From positions 26,059 to 84,190 of the forward strand of contig PAPO01000002.1 of assembly GCA_002708935.1 (NCBI GenBank): a DNA stretch of 58,132 bases, in the 5' to 3' direction. Below the pieces are notes generated by a model. That model saw nothing but the letters and a program-made list of their open reading frames with translations. It was not told the DNA's origin and made no database searches. This document shows, piece by piece, positions 24,932-33,929 of this stretch; the first letter of the stretch is position 1, and every line of letters begins with the position of its first letter. This DNA is from Acidimicrobiaceae bacterium (lineage in GTDB: Bacteria > Actinomycetota > Acidimicrobiia > Acidimicrobiales > Poriferisodalaceae). Position numbers and translations under genes: made by a program.

Positions 24932-26032
24932 ATGGTGAATCGCCTTGTAGCCCTATGTATGCCCGGAGGACAGCAGTTCGTTGACGCTATCCAACGTGTA
25001 TGGGACGACGGTGATGCCGTACTACCGGTAGACCAGAGGTTGCCCAGGAAAGCTCAACTTGACTTGATGCGGCACATGGGGGCTTCGGTTGTACTTGGCC
25101 CGTCAGAGGCCTCAACCTTAGATGGATGGCCGGTCGAATCAGATGACGCATTGGTCGTCGCGACCAGTGGCAGTACGGGCCAACCCAAGGGCGTCGTCCT
25201 CGAACATCGGGCGTTGATTGCTAATGCTGAAGCCACGAATGCCTTTCTAAGAGTTGATCCCGTCGTCGATAAATGGCTTGCGTGCTTGCCTTTGAGCCAT
25301 GTAGGTGGATTTTCGGTCATAGTCCGAGCACTTCACTGCGGGGCCCCACTGGAAGTTCACGATGGCTTTGAAGCTGACCGAGTTCTGTCAGCCGCTCATG
25401 GCGGAGTGACTTTAGTTTCCCTCGTACCCACCGCGATGCGGCGAGTAGATACAGGCTTATTTCGGAAGGTTTTGGTCGGAGGCTCTTCTGTTCCCTCCGA
25501 TCGTCCTGACAATGTCATAGCAACCTACGGAATGACTGAAACGGGTAGCGGTGTTGTCTATAACGGGTATCCACTTGAAAATGTCGAATTGCGCATAGTT
25601 GAAGGTGAAGTTCAGATTCGTTGCCCGATGCTTTTTAGGTGCTACAGGAATGGTGATAATCCAATTACCAGAGATGGGTGGTATCCCACTGGTGATGCGG
25701 GTGAATTAGATAGTGAAGGCGTTCTGACCGTGTATGGCCGTATGGGTGACATGATCATCACCGGCGGAGAAAACGTCTGGCCGGTCACGGTTGAGCGGAT
25801 ATTGAGCAAGGCTGCGGGGGTGCGCGAGTGCGTCGTAGTTGGACGGCCCGACCCAGAATGGGGTCAGTCTGTTGTTGCGTTAATAGTGCCCGATACCAAC
25901 CGGCCTTCGTTAGATGAGCTTCGTGCGTTAGTTAAGGGTTCCCTGCCTTCGTATTGCGCGCCGCGTTCTATCGAGTTTGTTGAACAACTCCCGAAAACCT
26001 CTCTGGGAAAACTTCAGCGCCATTTACTTTGA
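24932..26032 (+). CDS. menE: O-succinylbenzoate-CoA ligase
   Basis: A 366-residue adenylate-forming ligase, shorter than typical acyl-CoA synthetases, as usual for actinobacterial MenE. Motifs: P-loop VVATSGSTGQPKGVVLEH, YGMTETGSG, YPTGDAGELD, the hinge GRMGDMIITGGENVWP and the C-terminal catalytic lysine in PKTSLGKLQR. It activates o-succinylbenzoate with CoA in menaquinone synthesis. It is separated from the minus-strand menFDHC operon by about 0.9 kb and lies on the opposite strand. Assignment to MenE rather than another ligase rests on size and on the men neighbourhood. Confidence 0.85.
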   Translation: MVNRLVALCMPGGQQFVDAIQRVWDDGDAVLPVDQRLPRKAQLDLMRHMGASVVLGPSEASTLDGWPVESDDALVVATSGSTGQPKGVVLEHRALIANAEATNAFLRVDPVVDKWLACLPLSHVGGFSVIVRALHCGAPLEVHDGFEADRVLSAAHGGVTLVSLVPTAMRRVDTGLFRKVLVGGSSVPSDRPDNVIATYGMTETGSGVVYNGYPLENVELRIVEGEVQIRCPMLFRCYRNGDNPITRDGWYPTGDAGELDSEGVLTVYGRMGDMIITGGENVWPVTVERILSKAAGVRECVVVGRPDPEWGQSVVALIVPDTNRPSLDELRALVKGSLPSYCAPRSIEFVEQLPKTSLGKLQRHLL

Positions 26033-26226
26033 ATTCGCGGCTGACAGAAGGTCAAAGGAATGGTTGGTGGTTCGTCCTGCCTGAACCTGCCCAGACCTGT
26101 GTCTGTATCCGAGCCCTTTAGGGTTTGAGGTCCGATACCTACAAATGGGTGACTCCAAATCCTGTATTCGGTGTCCTCAGGAGAACGGTGACCCGGTCCT
26201 TTGCTGATTCAGGTAAATTCCTAACG
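26033..26226. other. Intergenic stretch after menE
   Basis: With the weak small ORF that follows, this makes a 309-base stretch without a convincing gene. I see a small hairpin (GGTTC/GAACC, about 26078-26095) and a CCCTTTAGGG palindrome near 26115, neither followed by a T-run. No tRNA or known riboswitch pattern is evident. It may carry the promoter of a small downstream reading frame. Confidence 0.4.
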
Positions 26227-26352
26227 ATGGAACCCGTTGATCCGAAGCTGAGCCCTCGGGTGATGACTCATGAGGAAGCAAGCGCCTGGGTATGGGAATT
26301 TCGTAGCTTTTACCGTCAACGTTCCAGGGGCAACCAAGAACCTAAGCGTTGA
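26227..26352 (+). CDS. Possible small hypothetical protein
   Basis: An ATG at 26227 opens a 41-residue frame (MEPVDPKLSPRVMTHEEASAW...) rich in charged and aromatic residues, ending in a basic tail. A longer version from a TTG at 26125 exists. The HEEASAWVWEF stretch is helix-like, but I do not recognise a family. There is no clear Shine-Dalgarno. It overlaps the 3' end of the convergent membrane-protein gene by 11 bases. It may be spurious; comparison with related genomes would decide. Confidence 0.3.
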   Translation: MEPVDPKLSPRVMTHEEASAWVWEFRSFYRQRSRGNQEPKR

Positions 26353-26701
26353 TCATGATGACGAGCATCACTGAGCTGCCGAGCATCATGAAAGCGTTGA
26401 GTATCAAATAAACAGGGAACGGGGCTTTGGCGAACTGCGTGCCGAACGTTGTTGACGCGAGACCTTCGTCCATGTCGGATCGCATCGCGGCAATATCCAT
26501 GATCGCCCCGTGAGAGCCCATCCAGAGGAACAATCCGACCATGGCGACCGCTATTGATAACGCCAGTTCAGCATTGTCAGACAACGAACCCCACGAGATG
26601 GCCAACGCTATTCCGACGATCATTGCCACAAGACACTTCAAACATACCCACAGCATCTCTGCTCGGTGCTCGACCCAACTGCGAAGCTCACTTTGCTCCA
26701 T
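26342..26701 (-). CDS. Small membrane protein of unknown function
   Basis: A 119-residue protein with three predicted membrane helices (about 18-37, 46-64 and 97-117) and a short amphipathic N-terminus containing ELRSWVEHRAEM. Between helices 2 and 3 lies a soluble loop (MRSDMDEGLASTTFGTQFAKAP). I do not recognise a family. It follows menC on the same strand after a 242-base gap that has no gene I can support, so it may or may not belong to the men operon. Confidence 0.6.
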   Translation of the reverse strand: MEQSELRSWVEHRAEMLWVCLKCLVAMIVGIALAISWGSLSDNAELALSIAVAMVGLFLWMGSHGAIMDIAAMRSDMDEGLASTTFGTQFAKAPFPVYLILNAFMMLGSSVMLVIMINA

Positions 26702-26943
26702 GACATCTCCAATGCTCTGCCGGTTTCCAAGTTTCCGTCGAGATCGACTGTAGACCGTCTCCGTGGAGCCTCAGAACACGCACATGTATTCATCGTGAGA
26801 AGGTAGGACCTCATTGGGGAATTCCTTCATGGAAGTTGCATGGAAAGTCAACGCCGAAACTTTTGAAGCTCACTGGAACTCCCCGATATGGATCAGAGAG
26901 TTTGTTGGAATCTGGAAGTGTTTCAGAATGTGTTGGTGTCGCT

Positions 26944-27891
26944 TTACAGGCGGTGAAGGTGGCCATCTATGGGTTGGACATCTTGGGGAAACTTCTCCAC
27001 GAAGAGGGGAGCGGTACCCAAGCCGTGAATTTGTTCAGGGGCCAGCTCCAAAGCTAAGTCCCTCGCAGTTCTCAACGCTATTGGACCGTCCAAAAATGAC
27101 GATATGACAACTTCGATGTCGTTTGCAGCCGCGAGAGCTGCAATGCCTCGAGTGGCTGGGGGGCCTCCGAGGATTGAAGGTTTTATGACGAAGGTTTGTG
27201 CTGCTTCCAGTTCGATAAGACGATCAATCTGCTGGCGGTCGGTGAGATGTTCATCAGCGCCGACCCTTATTCCCGTTTCTTGTTTTATTTTTCCCCAGTC
27301 CGACGGAACAGAAGTTGGTTCTTCTACGAGCGCGATACGGCTGGCGTCTACACGCGTCAGAACGGTGAGCGCTTGTTGTCGTGTCCAGCCCCCATTCGCG
27401 TCCAAGCGAAGTAATACTCGCGAGTCAATGAGCCTTATCGCGAGCTCAATTCTTTCGATGTCAGATGCGGTGTCGGTCGCTGCGACCTTCAATTTAACGG
27501 CGCGATAACCGTCGTTGATCGCATCAGAAATTTGTCTTTCCACTGACGAAATTTCACGAGCCCCGATTAACGCTTGAACTGCGACAGCTCCGGGTGGCAA
27601 GGGGGTATGCAACTTTGACTGTTGTAGGTGATCAAGAGCGGCGGCGGCGCCGCTGCGCGCAACTGGCGGGTCGGGCAGAGTGTCCGGATTGTTTGACCAC
27701 TCAGTCAGAGCGATTTGCGTTTCCTCAAATGTTTCTGCCCCGAAACTGGGCAGTGGAGCAGCTTCCCCGTATCCGAAAACCCCATCCTCCTCCGCTGTGA
27801 TTTCGATGATGTGTCGATCTGTCGTTGTGCCATGTGCCGTCACGATGGGACTGCGAAGTTGCAAGGTTTTGTTGTTGAGGGTTATGAGCAC
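26944..27891 (-). CDS. menC: o-Succinylbenzoate synthase
   Basis: A 315-residue enolase-superfamily enzyme that dehydrates SHCHC to o-succinylbenzoate. Active-site features are in order: RAVKLKV (catalytic Lys pair region), RLDANGGW (metal Asp), LVEEPTS (metal Glu), GADEHLTD (metal Asp/Glu) and FVIKPSILGGPP (second Lys). GTG start at 27891, overlapping menH by ten bases. Last clear gene of the menF-menD-menH-menC run. Dipeptide epimerases share the fold, but the operon settles the role. Confidence 0.9.
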   Translation of the reverse strand: MLITLNNKTLQLRSPIVTAHGTTTDRHIIEITAEEDGVFGYGEAAPLPSFGAETFEETQIALTEWSNNPDTLPDPPVARSGAAAALDHLQQSKLHTPLPPGAVAVQALIGAREISSVERQISDAINDGYRAVKLKVAATDTASDIERIELAIRLIDSRVLLRLDANGGWTRQQALTVLTRVDASRIALVEEPTSVPSDWGKIKQETGIRVGADEHLTDRQQIDRLIELEAAQTFVIKPSILGGPPATRGIAALAAANDIEVVISSFLDGPIALRTARDLALELAPEQIHGLGTAPLFVEKFPQDVQPIDGHLHRL

Positions 27892-28688
27892 GAGAAGTGT
27901 TCCATGATTGCTTTGGCGGTGGCGTTGGGTTGTTCAAGGTGAGTTGCGTGACCTGAGTTTCTTATTACGCGAATAGATGCATCTGGAATTCGTGACACAA
28001 ATTGTTGGGTGACGTCTAAGAACTTGTGGTCCTTTTCGCCAACGAGGAGCAATGTGGGGGCGTCTAAATGCTGTAGTCCGTCATGGAGCGGGTTCATAGC
28101 ACCAGTGCCGCTTGCCCGAAGACTGTTGGCTAACCCGAGGGGATGATTTGAAATACGTTGGCTGATTGAGTCTTGCCACTGTTGCGAAGTCAGACTCTGG
28201 CGAAGGCTCTGCCACATAGGTTGAGCGACCCAGGTGTTGACGAAATCGGTGATGCCACGTTGGGAAATCGATGCCGCCAGCTGATAGTCATGTTCTAAAC
28301 GCTGTGCCCGGTCCCTGTGGTCGCTGATCCCGGGGCTCGCGCCGATGAGCGCCAACGAGGTCACCATTTCTGGATATGACAAAGCGAAGGTCAGAGCTAT
28401 CCGCCCACCCATCGAATAGCCGACTATCGATGCTGGCGAACCGTCAAGTTGGCTGAGCAGCGATGACAATTGTGACGAGATACTTTCGAGATAATAGGGG
28501 CCTAACGATGCAGGTGATTCGCTCTGACCGTGACCAATGAGGTCTGGAGTGATCCGGCGACCATCTAATAACTCAGTGAGTGGTGCCATAGCTGACGCAC
28601 ACCCAGTGAATCCGTGGATAATCAGCACAGGGTCGCCGTCGCCCATCACTTCGGCTTCTATAGCGACGTTGTCGCAGAGAAGTTTCAT
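27882..28688 (-). CDS. menH: SHCHC synthase-type alpha/beta hydrolase
   Basis: A 268-residue alpha/beta-hydrolase that by position eliminates pyruvate from SEPHCHC to give SHCHC. Visible are the oxyanion segment VLIIHGFTGCASA, the DLIGHGQSESP loop, nucleophile Ser in VGYSMGGRIAL, an acid near LLLVGEKDHKF and the catalytic His in NSGHATHLEQP. It overlaps menD by four bases (ATGA) and menC by ten. Sequence alone cannot separate MenH from other small hydrolases, so the name leans on the operon. Confidence 0.85.
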   Translation of the reverse strand: MKLLCDNVAIEAEVMGDGDPVLIIHGFTGCASAMAPLTELLDGRRITPDLIGHGQSESPASLGPYYLESISSQLSSLLSQLDGSPASIVGYSMGGRIALTFALSYPEMVTSLALIGASPGISDHRDRAQRLEHDYQLAASISQRGITDFVNTWVAQPMWQSLRQSLTSQQWQDSISQRISNHPLGLANSLRASGTGAMNPLHDGLQHLDAPTLLLVGEKDHKFLDVTQQFVSRIPDASIRVIRNSGHATHLEQPNATAKAIMEHFSCS

Positions 28689-30388
28689 AGTGCTGACATT
28701 GCATCAGTGACCGCTTGTGTGAGCCGTCGATGCTGATCCAGATCAAGATCTGGATCGACAGGAATTCTGATGACCCGCAAGCCTTGGGGGTTTCTCAGTA
28801 GCTCTGCGAGCTTTGTGGCCTCAGTGACCTCGAAGTAATCGATATTGAGTGCTTCGGTAATTTCACGAATGGGGAGGTGCTGAGGAGTGGTGAAGAACTC
28901 CTTGAATAGGTCTGTGTGGGTGGACTGTGAGATGGGTAAGTGGCTGAAAATCCCTCCACCCTGATCATCGACGACCACAATGTTTAGTGAGAGTTGATCA
29001 TTCAGGATTGCCAACAGACCGCTGATGTCATGTTGAAATGCCAGGTCTCCAATTAACAGTGTTGTGCGGTGGCCCGTGGCGGCTGCGCCAGCAGCGCTGG
29101 AAATGACGCCGTCTATGCCGCTTGCGCCTCTATTGCCCATAACCCAAAGAGAATCTGAACGAGCTTCGAGGAAGCTATCGACATCGCGCACGGGCATTGA
29201 ATTGGAGAGATAGAGCACGTGATCGCTAGGGAGTTGTCGACCTAACTCACGGGCAACGACTGGCTGTAACAGAGGTTCGCTATCGAGAACCTCGTTGATG
29301 ACCGCGGCCGCTTGTTGATCGGCAATTTCCCAACTTTGAGCCCAGTCCCGTTCGAGTGTGGGCGACTTAATGGATTCTGCTATGCCCATGAGCCCCTCAT
29401 GGCCAGTGGCAACAACGTTCGAAACGGTGAAGCTCGGTTCTGCCCAGCTACTCGACGGGTCGAACATGACTAGTGGTGACTTGTGGCGCTCTAACCAAAG
29501 TCTCAGAGGTTTGCATGTTGGGGGACCGCCTACCCGAACGACGACTTCTGGTACGACGGTCTCAGCCCATGAACCGCGCAGTAAGTGATCATGATGGTTG
29601 ATCACGGTTACGTCAGGAGATTTTGTGCGTAGTTGAGACAGCGGGTCAGCCAGTAGTGGATATCCCGTCTTTCGACAGAAACTGTGGACTGCCTCTTTCC
29701 AGGATGAACCATGGACCATGGGGCCGGCGATGACAACTCCTCGTGGTGCTCCTTCAAAAGTTTTTGCTAACGCTTTAGTGCTGGAAGGATCAAGAGTCGC
29801 TATTGGGTGGTCAAGTCGGATTGGCGCTGACTTTGGCGAAATGGAACGTCCTAACTTTGGTTCCAAGGGCTCTCTAAAGGGCCAATCGAGATGAACGGGG
29901 CCTGGGCGTAAACCGGTGGACGAATGAACAGCTCGGGCGGCTGTGCGCTGGAACCACTCTGAATTTGGTTCTGTGACCACAGGAACTTCAGCAAACCACC
30001 GAATGTTGCTGCCGTAGATATTTGTTTGGTCGATGGTCTGACCTGCACCCCAGCCGCGTAACTCTGGTGGACGATTCGCGGTCAAGATGATTAGAGGGGT
30101 CTCCGACCAATTGGCTTCAGCAACTGCGGGTAGGTAGTTCGCGGCAGCGGTGCCAGATGTGCAGAGTAGAACTACGGGGTTACCTGAAGACTTTGCCAGT
30201 CCTAAGGCGAAGAAAGCAGCCGAACGCTCATCAAGTCGAACCCAAGTTTTGATGTCTTGAGTTTCAGCGAAGGTGAGCGTCAGGGGTGTCGAGCGAGATC
30301 CTGGAGAGATGACTGCATGGCCTACACCTTGACTCGCGAGCTCGTTAACGAACGCTGCACAGGCGTCGTATACCGGATCTTCGGTCAT
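28685..30388 (-). CDS. menD: SEPHCHC synthase
   Basis: A 567-residue thiamine-diphosphate enzyme adding the succinyl semialdehyde unit of 2-oxoglutarate to isochorismate. The start is the ATG at 30388 (MTEDPVYDACAAFVNEL); longer frames would run into menF. Features: GVGHAVISPGSRSTPLTL, DERSAAFFALGLAKSSG with the ThDP-activating Glu, LLCTSGTAAANYLPAV, LTANRPPELRGWGAGQTIDQ, and the metal-ThDP motif GDLAFQHDISGL...NIVVVDDQGGGIF. These stretches are highly characteristic. Four bases separate it from menF. Confidence 0.95.
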   Translation of the reverse strand: MTEDPVYDACAAFVNELASQGVGHAVISPGSRSTPLTLTFAETQDIKTWVRLDERSAAFFALGLAKSSGNPVVLLCTSGTAAANYLPAVAEANWSETPLIILTANRPPELRGWGAGQTIDQTNIYGSNIRWFAEVPVVTEPNSEWFQRTAARAVHSSTGLRPGPVHLDWPFREPLEPKLGRSISPKSAPIRLDHPIATLDPSSTKALAKTFEGAPRGVVIAGPMVHGSSWKEAVHSFCRKTGYPLLADPLSQLRTKSPDVTVINHHDHLLRGSWAETVVPEVVVRVGGPPTCKPLRLWLERHKSPLVMFDPSSSWAEPSFTVSNVVATGHEGLMGIAESIKSPTLERDWAQSWEIADQQAAAVINEVLDSEPLLQPVVARELGRQLPSDHVLYLSNSMPVRDVDSFLEARSDSLWVMGNRGASGIDGVISSAAGAAATGHRTTLLIGDLAFQHDISGLLAILNDQLSLNIVVVDDQGGGIFSHLPISQSTHTDLFKEFFTTPQHLPIREITEALNIDYFEVTEATKLAELLRNPQGLRVIRIPVDPDLDLDQHRRLTQAVTDAMSAL

Positions 30389-30392
30389 TGAT

Positions 30393-31673
30393 CTACGGAG
30401 TGAGATCGAGAGCTCCAAGGAGAGCCTCGAATTTGGTAGCTGTCTCCGCGAGCTCACGGTCGGGTTCTGCGCCGTCGACTATGCCGCCTCCCGCGAACAA
30501 GGTAAGAGACTTGTCTGTTAGGAGAGCGGACCGCAAGGCAACTCGGAATTCGCCTCCGCCCTCTGGAGTCATCCACCCCACGGGAGCTGCGTACCAGCCG
30601 CGATCCATCAGTTCGTTCTCATCGATCCAATCTTGAGCGCGTTGTCTAGGCAGACCCGCAACTGCAGGGGTTGGGTGTAGTGCCTTGATGAGGTCGAGAA
30701 TGTCAATGTTCCCTGGCAAATTTCCTGAAATAGGGGTGTGGAGATGTTGTATGCGTCGAAGCTTCATCACCCCAGTAGGTGCAGGTGCATCCAAGTGAAC
30801 ACCAGCAGCAGTCAATGAGTTTGTGATGTCGTCAATAACTATTTGATGCTCATTGCGTTCCTTAGGGTTCGCTAAGAGTTCGGCGCGCAACCGGGCGTCA
30901 GCCCCAGGGTGCTCATGGCGGGGTCGTGAACCTGCCAACGCGGCTGTTTCGAGACGATCTCCGCGAACGTTTACAAGTGTCTCGGGGCTAGCACCGAGGA
31001 AAACTTGGTTTCCGTGGGCTATTGCGAAGGTGGCGCAAGAAGGGTGTCTGAGCCGCAGACGTTGCAGTAGCGCCGCGGAATTAAGGTTTGCGGGAAGGGA
31101 CAGAGACCGAGCTGTCACTACTTTGGTCATGTTGCCCGCATCAATTTCTGTCAACGCGCTGGAGACAAGCTTTAAGTAATTCGGGTCGTTTTGATGGTCG
31201 ACTTCTTTAACCCAGCCAAGATCTTGATCCAGTTCGGGAGTCAGAGATGGGATTGTTGTTCCTTCGACATGTGTCATCCAGGTGGAGCCATTGGACCGAA
31301 CCACAAAAATTTCAGGGAGCACCAACTCGCCACCCCCGAATACAGCCCAGTCTGGGTGTCGCTCTATTTCGCGGTCGCTGAATGCGAACCCACCAACAAG
31401 AACCCCCGCTGAAAAATCCGGACCGTCGTCACCAGTCAGGTCAATCTTTAACGTGTCTAGAGCTGCGCGTACGGATTGAAATCGTGCTGCTCGTTCTTCG
31501 GTCCTGAACTGTTGAGCTTTACCGAGGGCGACAAATTCGAATCCCGTGTCTGGAACTGTCCAGTACGCCTTCTGGTGGTAGCTGGTTGACGCCCAAAGAG
31601 CCAGTAGATCCGCGGGTTCTTCTATTTGTCTTCGGATAAGTGTTAGCTGACGAGGCTCAGCCAAGGTAGTCAT
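30393..31673 (-). CDS. menF: Isochorismate synthase
   Basis: A 426-residue chorismate-binding enzyme converting chorismate to isochorismate. The C-terminal catalytic core has FLGASPETLVNVRGDRLETAALAGSRPR, ELLANPKERNEHQIVIDDI (metal Glu), LHTPISGNLPGNIDILDL, LHPTPAVAGLPRQRA and GWYAAPVGWMTPEGGGEF; a typical Lys base is in MTKVVTARS. The combination LHPTPAVAGLP is that of isochorismate rather than anthranilate synthases. The ATG at 31673 overlaps the merR stop by four bases, so expression is tied to the regulator. Confidence 0.93.
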   Translation of the reverse strand: MTTLAEPRQLTLIRRQIEEPADLLALWASTSYHQKAYWTVPDTGFEFVALGKAQQFRTEERAARFQSVRAALDTLKIDLTGDDGPDFSAGVLVGGFAFSDREIERHPDWAVFGGGELVLPEIFVVRSNGSTWMTHVEGTTIPSLTPELDQDLGWVKEVDHQNDPNYLKLVSSALTEIDAGNMTKVVTARSLSLPANLNSAALLQRLRLRHPSCATFAIAHGNQVFLGASPETLVNVRGDRLETAALAGSRPRHEHPGADARLRAELLANPKERNEHQIVIDDITNSLTAAGVHLDAPAPTGVMKLRRIQHLHTPISGNLPGNIDILDLIKALHPTPAVAGLPRQRAQDWIDENELMDRGWYAAPVGWMTPEGGGEFRVALRSALLTDKSLTLFAGGGIVDGAEPDRELAETATKFEALLGALDLTP

Positions 31674-32317
31674 TCCGAGTCGCCTCCATCTAGGAGGTGT
31701 CGACCAACCTGTTCAATCAGCGTTTGACGGAAATGTTGCGCTACGAGTTCTGTGACTAAGGGCACGATGTCTTCAACTAATTGAGTTTGTGAAGAAGTCG
31801 ATGTCTCGTCGAGGTGTTTCGCAAATAGGGCAACAGCATCTTTGGCGACACTCTCGACATGGTCGGCGTGCCGAACGGCCAAGTGAATCAGCTCGTCAAA
31901 TGGCACTCCAGCGTCAAGTAACTCGACTCCGGCTTTCAGCATCGAAAGTGTTGCGATTCCGAACTGTTCGCCGTCGGTGCTCAATGGCCTGATTAACCCT
32001 GCGTCGACGGCGAGATGCACGATTTCTTTGTCGATACCGGAAGCGACGACCAATTCATCCAGAGAAAGTGAATCTGCAGCACCATTCAGTGAAGTCAGCA
32101 GTGGGTGTGGTGCTGCATCAGCCAATCGTTGAATCTGGGCCAAGCTGAACCCGTCGTCAGACAACTGTCTGATTTCATTCAGCCGATCGGAGTGCGAATC
32201 GTCATAGACGGCCACCCGCCCTTCGCGAATAGGGGGGTGCAAAATCCCAATCTTTTGGTAATACCGGACGGTGTCGACGCTGAGTTGAGCGGCTCCGGCT
32301 ACTTGTTCGACTCGCAC
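31670..32317 (-). CDS. MerR family transcriptional regulator heading the menaquinone operon
   Basis: A 215-residue protein with an N-terminal MerR winged helix-turn-helix (VEQVAGAAQLSVDTVRYYQKIGILHPP, then REGRVAVYDDSHSDRLNEIRQL; about 1-68). The rest is a mostly helical, acidic effector or dimer region without the Cys residues of metal-sensing MerR proteins. It starts with GTG at 32317, preceded by a promoter with a 20-base spacer, and ends overlapping menF. Position implies it controls menFDHC and itself; the signal is unknown. A MerR regulator fused to a menaquinone operon in this way is not an arrangement I know as standard. Confidence 0.85.
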   Translation of the reverse strand: MRVEQVAGAAQLSVDTVRYYQKIGILHPPIREGRVAVYDDSHSDRLNEIRQLSDDGFSLAQIQRLADAAPHPLLTSLNGAADSLSLDELVVASGIDKEIVHLAVDAGLIRPLSTDGEQFGIATLSMLKAGVELLDAGVPFDELIHLAVRHADHVESVAKDAVALFAKHLDETSTSSQTQLVEDIVPLVTELVAQHFRQTLIEQVGRHLLDGGDSE

Positions 32318-32335
32318 GTCACTAGTTTAAGAGCA

Positions 32336-32367
32336 ATTACTCCAAGAGTCACTACTCCCACAGTCAA
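32336..32367 (-). promoter_or_regulatory. MerR-type promoter and operator upstream of merR-menFDHC
   Basis: Read on the minus strand: a -35 TTGACT (32367-32362), a 20-base spacer, and a -10 AGTAAT (32341-32336, four of six matches). MerR activators act on spacers of 19-20 bases with a dyad in the middle; here GAGTAGTGACTC (32346-32357, GAGT/ACTC arms) is centred on the spacer midpoint. A second imperfect dyad, GAGTAATTGCTC (32331-32342), overlaps the -10. The arms are short, so the call is suggestive. The transcript would start about 12 bases before the GTG. Confidence 0.45.
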
Positions 32368-32381
32368 TATATGTGGCAGAC

Positions 32382-33917
32382 CTAGTTGATTTGTTTTGCC
32401 ATACCGTCCCAATAAGGGGCACGGAGCTTAAATTTTTGGAGTTTGCCTGTAGCGGTTCGAGCCAACTCATCTCGAATTTCCACAGAAGTTGGGCACTTAT
32501 AGTGGGCCATTTTCTCCCGGCAGTAATCAATCAGATCCTGCTCAGTAGCTGACTGGTCTTCAGCCAATACGACAAGAGCCTTAACCGTTTCGCCCCACTT
32601 TTCGTGAGGAACACCAATGACGGCAACTTCAGCCACTCCCTCGTGGCTGAAAAGCACGTCCTCAACCTCGATCGAAGAGACATTTTCACCCCCAGAAATG
32701 ATCACATCTTTCTTTCGATCGGAGATCGTCACGTGATGTTCATCATCCATGGTTCCACCATCGCCGGTATGGAACCAACCATCCACAATGGCTTCAGCAG
32801 TTGCCTCTGGTTGTTCCCAGTACCCCTCGAGAACAACGTTGGAGCGAGCCAGAATCTCTCCCTGATCATCAACTTGGATCTTCACTCCAATCGCAGGTGC
32901 ACCGGCGCGACTCAATTTTCGGGCCTTTTCTTCGAAATCAAAGTCATCCCACTCAGATCTGCATCGGTTCATCGTCAGGAGGGGCGAAGTTTCCGTGAGT
33001 CCATAAATTTGAATAAATTCCCAACCCAACTCTTCTTCCATCCGAGCAATGGTGCGAGTTGGAGGTGGAGCCCCTGCTACAACCATCCTGACTCGACCTC
33101 GTCCAGGAATCTCACCTTCCCAGTCTTGGGCCGCCTCTAGAACTGCCGCTACAACTGCGGGAGCTCCGCACATGTAGGTGATGTCGTGGTCTTTGATGCG
33201 CTGAAGAATGTCTTCTCCTCGCACCTCGCGGAGCACCACGTGCTTGCCACCCATGCCTGTAACGGCATAGGGCATTCCCCATCCGTTGCAGTGGAACATT
33301 GGCAGAGTGTGCAGGTAGTTGTCCCTATCACTCACTCCCGCATGCCACCCGAACGTTGTTGCATTGACCCACAAGGCTCGATGGGTTTGCTCGACACCTT
33401 TCGGACGGGCGGTTGTGCCCGATGTGTAGTTGATGGTCGCAGTTGCGTCTTCGTCTGCGACCCAAATTTCGGGCTCACCACCTGACAAATACATCTGATC
33501 ATCACTATCGGTACCCATCACCACAAAGTGATCAACATCAATGTCTTTACAGGTGTCCTCCATCGAAGGATCGACCAACAACATCGATGCTCCACAATGG
33601 TCAACTATGTACGCGATCTCATCATGGCTGAGACGAAAGTTAATGGGGACAAAGACACGGCCGTAGCCCGAAACTCCCCAGAATGAGGTCATCAACCTGC
33701 CGGAGTTTTGCGACACCATTGCGACTCGCTCACCGACACCGATACCTAACTCGTCCAGTTTTGCGGCTTGCTCACGGACTTTGACTCCGAACTCGCGCCA
33801 AGTCAACTCACCTAAACCGCCCCCAGGCATGTCAGGCTCATCAACTAGAGCGATTCGGTCCGAATAGACGTTCTCTGCCCGATATAAGAAATCGGAGATC
33901 GTGAAAGGCACCTTCAT
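32382..33917 (-). CDS. Acyl-CoA synthetase (AMP-forming)
   Basis: A 511-residue fatty or aryl acyl-CoA ligase. Motifs: ATINYTSGTTARPKGVEQTHRAL (P-loop), QIYGLTETSPLLTMNR, GWFHTGDGG, SDRKKDVIISGGENVSSIEVED and C-terminal RTATGKLQKFKLR with the acylation-supporting Lys. The start is ATG 33917 (MKVPFTISDFLYRAEN), with GAGGAA six bases ahead; a frame from 34019 would run through the intergenic dyad into the divergent exonuclease gene. Similar ligases activate medium-chain acids in beta-oxidation. Substrate not determinable. It follows, in opposite orientation, a 10-bp inverted repeat that may regulate it. Confidence 0.9.
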   Translation of the reverse strand: MKVPFTISDFLYRAENVYSDRIALVDEPDMPGGGLGELTWREFGVKVREQAAKLDELGIGVGERVAMVSQNSGRLMTSFWGVSGYGRVFVPINFRLSHDEIAYIVDHCGASMLLVDPSMEDTCKDIDVDHFVVMGTDSDDQMYLSGGEPEIWVADEDATATINYTSGTTARPKGVEQTHRALWVNATTFGWHAGVSDRDNYLHTLPMFHCNGWGMPYAVTGMGGKHVVLREVRGEDILQRIKDHDITYMCGAPAVVAAVLEAAQDWEGEIPGRGRVRMVVAGAPPPTRTIARMEEELGWEFIQIYGLTETSPLLTMNRCRSEWDDFDFEEKARKLSRAGAPAIGVKIQVDDQGEILARSNVVLEGYWEQPEATAEAIVDGWFHTGDGGTMDDEHHVTISDRKKDVIISGGENVSSIEVEDVLFSHEGVAEVAVIGVPHEKWGETVKALVVLAEDQSATEQDLIDYCREKMAHYKCPTSVEIRDELARTATGKLQKFKLRAPYWDGMAKQIN

Positions 33918-33929
33918 GACGTATTTCCT

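Noticed and set aside
26814-27107. 97-codon plus-strand frame overlapping the 3' end of menC
   Set aside because: More than half lies antisense to the clear menC C-terminus, its composition is rich in Trp, Cys and Arg in a shadow-like way, and no ribosome site is seen.
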